A stretch of DNA of 64,000 nt, taken from positions 5,384,525 through 5,448,524 of the forward strand of contig NC_091341.1 in assembly GCF_038502225.1 (NCBI RefSeq). The letters are read 5' to 3'. Positions 59,607 to 64,000 of the stretch are shown here, one piece after another. The DNA comes from Cherax quadricarinatus. Taxonomy: Eukaryota; Arthropoda; Malacostraca; Decapoda; Parastacidae. The notes under the pieces are model-generated. The model was given only the letters and a program-made list of their open reading frames with translations, was not told the DNA's origin and did no database searches. Both the position numbers and the translations under genes were made by a program. How positions within the stretch are numbered: position 1 is the first letter of the stretch; every line of letters begins with the position of its first letter.

Positions 59607-61610
59607 CTGGCACTGGCAGCGTCACTCTGGCACTGGTAGTGTCACTAGCATTGGCAGTGTCACTCTGGCAGTAGCGTCACTCTGGCACTGATAGTGCCAC
59701 TCTGGCACTAGCATCACTCTGGCACTAGTGTCACTGGCACTGGTAGAGCCACTCCAGCAGTAGTAGTGTCACTCTGAAACTAGTGTCACTCTGGCACTGG
59801 TAGTGTTACTCTGGAATTGGTGTCACTCAGGCATTGATAGTGCCACTATGGCACTAGCATCAGTCTCTAGGACTAGTGTCTCTGGCACTAGTAGTGTCAC
59901 TCTGGCACTGGAAGAGCTACTCTGAAACTAGTGCCACTTTGGCAGTTTCACTCGGGGAGTAGTAATGTCACTGTGGCATTGATAGTGCCACTCTGGCACT
60001 GGCATCACTCTGGCACTAGTAGTGCCACTGGCACTGGAAATATTCTGGCACTAGTAGTGTCACTCGGGCACTAGGGCCACTCTGGCACTGGTAGAGCCAC
60101 TCTGGCACTAGTAGTGTCACTCTGAAACCAGTGCTACTCTGATAGGGTAGTGCCACTATGGCACTGGTATTGTCACTCTGGCACTAGTAATGTCACTCTG
60201 GCACTGGTAGTGTAACTCTGGCACTAGTAATGTCACTCTGGCACTGGTAGTGACACTATGGAACTAGTAATGTCACTCTGGCACTACTAGTGTCACTCTG
60301 GCGCTGGGAGTGTCACTCTGGCACTGGTAGTGTCACTCTTGCACTGGTAGTGTCACGCTGGCACTAGTAATGTCACTCTGGCACTGGTAGTGTCACTCTG
60401 GCACTAGTAATGTCACTTTGGCACTGGTAGTGTTATTCTGGCACTAATAGTGTCACTCTGGCACTGGTAGTGTCACTCTGGCACTGGTAGTGTCTGTCAG
60501 TCTCACACTTGTAGTGCCATTCTGGCACTGGTAGAGCCACTCTAGCAGTAGTAGTGTCACTCTGAAACTAGTGCCACTCTGGCGCTGGTAGTGTTACTCT
60601 GACACTGGTAGTGTCACTCGGGCAGTAGTAGTGTCACTCGGGCAGTAGTAGTGTCACTCGGGCAGTAGTAGTGTCACTCTGGCATTGATAGTGCTACTCT
60701 GGCACTGGCATCACTCTCTAGCATTAGTGTCTCCGGCACAAGTAGTGTCACTCTGGCACTGGAAGTGTCATTCTGGCACTAGCAGTGTCACTCTTGCACT
60801 GGTAGAGCCACACTGGCAGTAGTGTCACCCTGAAACTAGTGTCACTCTGGCACTGGTATTGTCACTTTGGCACTGGTAGTGTCACTCGGGCAGTAGAAGT
60901 GTCACTCTGACATTGATAGTGCCACTCTGGCACTGACACCACTCCCTAGAACTAGTGTTCCCGGCACTAGTGGTGTCACTCTGGCACTGGAAGTGTCATT
61001 CTGGCACTAGTAGTGTCACTCCGGCACTGGTAGAGCCACTCTGGCAGTAGTGTCACTCTAAAACCAGTGCCACTCTGGCATTGGCAGCTTCACTCGGGCA
61101 GTAGTAGTGTCACTCTGGCACTGGCGTCACTCTGGCACTAGTGCCACTCAGGCACTGGTAGAGCCACTCTGGCAGTAGTAGTGTCACTCTGAAACTAGTG
61201 CCACTCTGGCACTGGTAGTGTCACTGGGGCACTAGTAATGCTACTCTGCCACTGGTACTGTCACTCTGGCACTACTAATGCCACTTGCACTGATATTGTA
61301 ACTCTGGCACTGGTAGTGTCACTCTGGCACTGGTAGTGTTGCTCTGGAACTACTAATATCCCTCTGGCTCTGGTAGTGTCTGTCAGTCTGACACTGGTAC
61401 TGTCAGTCTGGCTCTGGTAGTGCTACTCTGGCTCTGGTAGTGCTACTCTGGCACTGGTAGTGTCACTCTGGCACTGGTAGTGTCACTCTGGCACTACTAA
61501 TGCCACTGGCACTGATAGTGTGACTCTGGCACTGGTAGTGTCTGTCAGTCTGACACTGGCAGTGTCACTCTGACACTGGTAGTGCCACTCTGGCGCTAGT
61601 AATGTCACTC
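59607..61610. repeat. Loose 20-bp minisatellite, about 100 diverged copies
   Basis: The consensus unit is CTGGCACTGGTAGTGTCACT. Copies vary in length (14-22 bp) and sequence (GCACTAGTAATGTCACT, GCATTGATAGTGCCACT, GAAACTAGTGTCACT). AGTGTCACT and CACTAGTG make short inverted repeats within and across units. Much more diverged than the other arrays, so probably older. Confidence 0.93.
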
Positions 61611-62285
61611 CTTTTCTTCCTCTCTTCTCCACCTCCTTCTCTTCTTTTTCTCTTCCCCACCTTCTTCTCTTCTTCCTCTCCTCCTCACCACCTCCTCCAC
61701 TTCCTCTCTTCCCCACCTCCTTCTCCTCTTCCTCTCTTTCCCACCCCCTTTTCTTCTTCCTCTCTTCCCCACCTTCTCCTCTTCCTCTCTTCCCCACCTC
61801 CTTCTCATATTCCTCTCTTCCCCACCTCCTTCTCTTCTTCCTCTCTTCCCCACCTCCTTCTCCTCTTCCTCTCTTCCCCACCTCCTGCTCCTCTTCCCCA
61901 CCTCCTGCTCCTCTTCCTCTCTTCCCCACCTCCTTCTATTCTTCCTCTCTTCCCCACCTCCTCCTCTTCCTCTCTTCCCCACCTCCTGCTCCTCTTCCCC
62001 ACCTCCTACTCCTCTTCCTCTCTTCCCCACCTCCTTCTATTCTTCCTGTCTTCCCCACCTCCTGCTCCTCTTCCTCTCCTCCCCACCTCCTGCTCTTCTC
62101 CCTCTCTTCCCCACCTCCTGCTCTTCTTCCTCTCTTCTCCACCTCCTTTTTCTCTTCCTCTCTCCCCACTTCCTTCTCCTCTTCCTCTCTCCCCCATCTC
62201 CTTCTCCTCTTCCTCTCTTCCCCACCCCTTCTCCTCTTCCTCTCTTCCCCACCCTTTCTCCTCTTCCTCTCTTCCCCACCTCGTC
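61611..62285. repeat. Pyrimidine-rich tandem array
   Basis: Recurrent CTCTTCCCCACCTCCTTCTC and CTCTTCCTCTCTTCC with variable spacing, all C and T on the plus strand apart from CCCAC. The 280-codon plus frame and the overlapping Glu/Gly/Arg-rich minus frames are composition artefacts. Confidence 0.9.
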
Positions 62286-62463
62286 TTCCAGTGCCCCTCC
62301 TTCCTCCTACTCTCCACTACGCCTGCCTCGCCACTCTTGTTTTTTTGCTTGTTTGGACGCCACTTGAAGTGTAGAAAAGAACTAGTTTGCATATCATTAA
62401 GCATCCACGTGCTTATAAGAAACAGGCAAGAAAGGGAGCGTTAAGTGGCTAATTCCTTTATGA

Positions 62464-62464
<1 letters not shown>
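62286..62464. other. Short unique spacer
   Basis: No gene recognised. Confidence 0.4.
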
Positions 62465-62515
<51 letters not shown>

Positions 62516-62536
62516 CTCTCTCTCTCCCTCTCTTTT
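62465..62536. repeat. (CT)n microsatellite
   Basis: About 33 CT dinucleotides with two single-base interruptions. Confidence 0.96.
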
Positions 62537-62754
62537 AATCCTCATTAAGAAGACAATGACGCCAGATCGTCGTAAATCATAAGAAAAAAAGTCAATGAAA
62601 TTCTTCACACAAGAATAGCAACATTCTTGACGCCAGAACAAGGTTCTTTGAGCAGGGAAAGCAAAGTTCTTCATGTAGGCTCAGCCAGGTTCTTTACTGA
62701 AGGACAGGCAGGTATTTTATGTAAGAACTTGCGTTATTTGCTTTAGGACATTCT
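62537..62754. other. Spacer with scattered AGGTTCTTT words
   Basis: Weak recurrence of AGGTTCTTTGA/AAGTTCTTCA at 62640-62700, continuing after the 23-bp array (63005-63210). Possibly one decayed repeat field. Confidence 0.4.
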
Positions 62755-62990
62755 GGTTATGTAAGAACTGTCACGTTATTTATGTAAGAACTGTCACGTT
62801 ATTTATGTAAGAACTGTCACATTATTTATGTAAGAACTGTCACGTTATTTATGTAAGAACTGTCACATTATTTATGTAAGAACTGTCACGTTATTTATGT
62901 AAGAACTGTCACGTTAATTATGTAAGAACTGTCACGTTAATTATGTAAGAACTGTCACGTTATGTAAGAACTGCCATGTTATTTATGGAA
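62755..62990. repeat. 23-bp minisatellite, about ten copies
   Basis: The unit contains TTATTTATGTAAGAACTGTC plus ACG or ACA, the CG/CA alternation being the main variation. One copy is shortened near 62965. Confidence 0.93.
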
Positions 62991-63227
62991 ATAGACTCAG
63001 GTTGTTTGACAAGAACATCGAGGTTATTTACACAAGAACGATAAAACATCTTCAGGCAAGAACTGCTGCGTTCTTCATGCAGAACTTATATGTTCCTTGC
63101 ACAAGAACAGAATAGTTTCTCGGGCATAAACAACCAAGTTCTTCACTCAAGAACAGTTAGACTCTTTGCAGAACAAAGAAGTTCTTCAAGCAAAAACAGA
63201 CAGGCTTTAATAACCTGGAAAGTAGGC

Positions 63228-63575
63228 AGGTTCCATCAGGCTAGAAGCAATTGGGCACCATCAGGCTAACAGTAGCCAGGCACCATCAGGCTAACAGCAG
63301 CCAGGCACCATCAGGCTAGCAGCAGTCAGGCACCGTCAGGCTAGCAGCAGCCAGGCACCATCAGGCTAGCAGCAGTCAGGCACCGTCAGGCTAGCAGCAG
63401 TCAGATACCGTCAGGCTAGCAGCAGTCAGACACCGTCAGGCTAGCAGCAGTCAGGCACCATCAGGCTAGCAGCAGTCAGGCACCGTCAGGCTAGCAGCAG
63501 TCAGACACCGTCAGGCTAGCAGCAGCCAGGCACCATCAGGCTAGCAGCAGCCAGGCATCATCAGGCTGGCAGAAG
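63228..63575. repeat. 25-bp minisatellite, about 14 copies
   Basis: The unit contains CAGGCTAGCAGCAGTCAGGC plus ACCGT or ACCAT. Variation is CGT/CAT and AGTCAGG/AGCCAGG. Confidence 0.94.
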
Positions 63576-64000
63576 CCGGTAATACTCTCACAAAAATACG
63601 TGGCTCAGAGAAATAAAACTCTCGGAGAGTCGATACTTAGCGACTGAAGAGCCTGGCAGTATCGACAGTAGGTGAGGGAGAAGAAGAAATGAGGGAGAAG
63701 TGAAGGAGAGGTGAATGGGTGGAGTGGAGAGAACCTGATAATGAGAAAAAGATGAGGGCGTGAGACAGTAAAAGTGAGGGAGATAGGAATGTGAGGATGA
63801 TGAGGGAGTGAGGAAGATTGAAGGTGAAGTAGACGAAGTGGAGAAAGAGGGCGATGGAGGAAGAGCGAATGGAGGAATAGAGAGGGAAGTAGGAGAGAAT
63901 GTGAAATAGGTGAAAAGTGATGGAGATTCAGTGAAGCATTTCTTCGTGAAAGCAAAAGCCAGGACAAATTTATCTACCCAGAGTGTAGGAGTCCCAAGTG
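63576..64000. other. GA-rich interval to the window end
   Basis: From about 63665 to 63930 GAGGGAG, GATGAGG and GGAGGAA words dominate. The 120-codon minus frame reflects this. No gene recognised. Confidence 0.5.

Noticed and set aside
61483..62444. Glu/Gly/Arg-rich and Ser/Pro-rich frames over the CT-rich region
   Set aside because: Composition-driven frames on both strands of a pyrimidine tract, without any domain.

Overview
The window is eukaryotic, gene-poor nuclear DNA dominated by repeats. Its base composition, its long (TA)n, (CA)n and (CT)n tracts and the kinds of transposable element suggest an arthropod. I recognise several interspersed repeats as ones common in decapod crustacean assemblies (crayfish, lobster, shrimp), but this is recognition from memory, not a search. 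I found no convincing host protein-coding gene, no rRNA and no functional tRNA gene. The recognisable protein-coding sequence belongs to mobile elements, mostly decayed. The many other long open frames are by-products of tandem arrays.

Tandem arrays: about nineteen minisatellites with unrelated units of 16 to 53 bp cover roughly 27 kb, about 42 percent of the window. The largest are a 22-bp array at 1-1580, a 37-bp array at 3351-6387, a 41-bp array at 6715-10983 (about 104 copies), a 24-bp array at 32308-33445, a 16-bp array at 33922-37250 (about 208 copies), a 46/48-bp array at 39700-40878, a 28-bp array at 42034-43342, a 30-bp array at 48555-51533 (about 99 copies), a 21-bp array at 51945-54718 (about 132 copies) and a loose 20-bp array at 59607-61610. 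Three arrays carry block duplications of many units, and the common unit variants in several arrays look like CpG to TpG or CpA changes.

Mobile elements: a cluster at 12.7-19.7 kb holds three same-strand copies of one CR1/L2-like non-LTR retrotransposon family, one of them close to full length (ORF1, endonuclease, reverse transcriptase). A fourth, short 3-prime copy lies at 56.3 kb. An RTE-like retrotransposon with an uninterrupted 851-codon frame lies on the minus strand at 28.6-31.4 kb. Fragments of other LINEs occur at 21.9, 23.5, 44.2-45.7, 55.0 and 58.7 kb. A decayed hAT-type transposase at 55.4-56.7 kb is split by the 56.3-kb retrotransposon tail. tRNA-derived SINEs occur at 20.6-21.6 kb and 47.7 kb. 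Several hairpin or MITE-like elements are present, including a perfect palindrome with 75-bp arms at 31.7 kb, and a recurring family carries the core AACGTTTCG.

Overall logic: retroelement and hairpin boundaries repeatedly coincide with microsatellites. CA tracts border the CR1/L2-like copies, and TA tracts border the RTE element, SINE dimer, hairpins and TIR elements. The intervals between arrays and elements are AT-rich and show nothing I can support as a gene.
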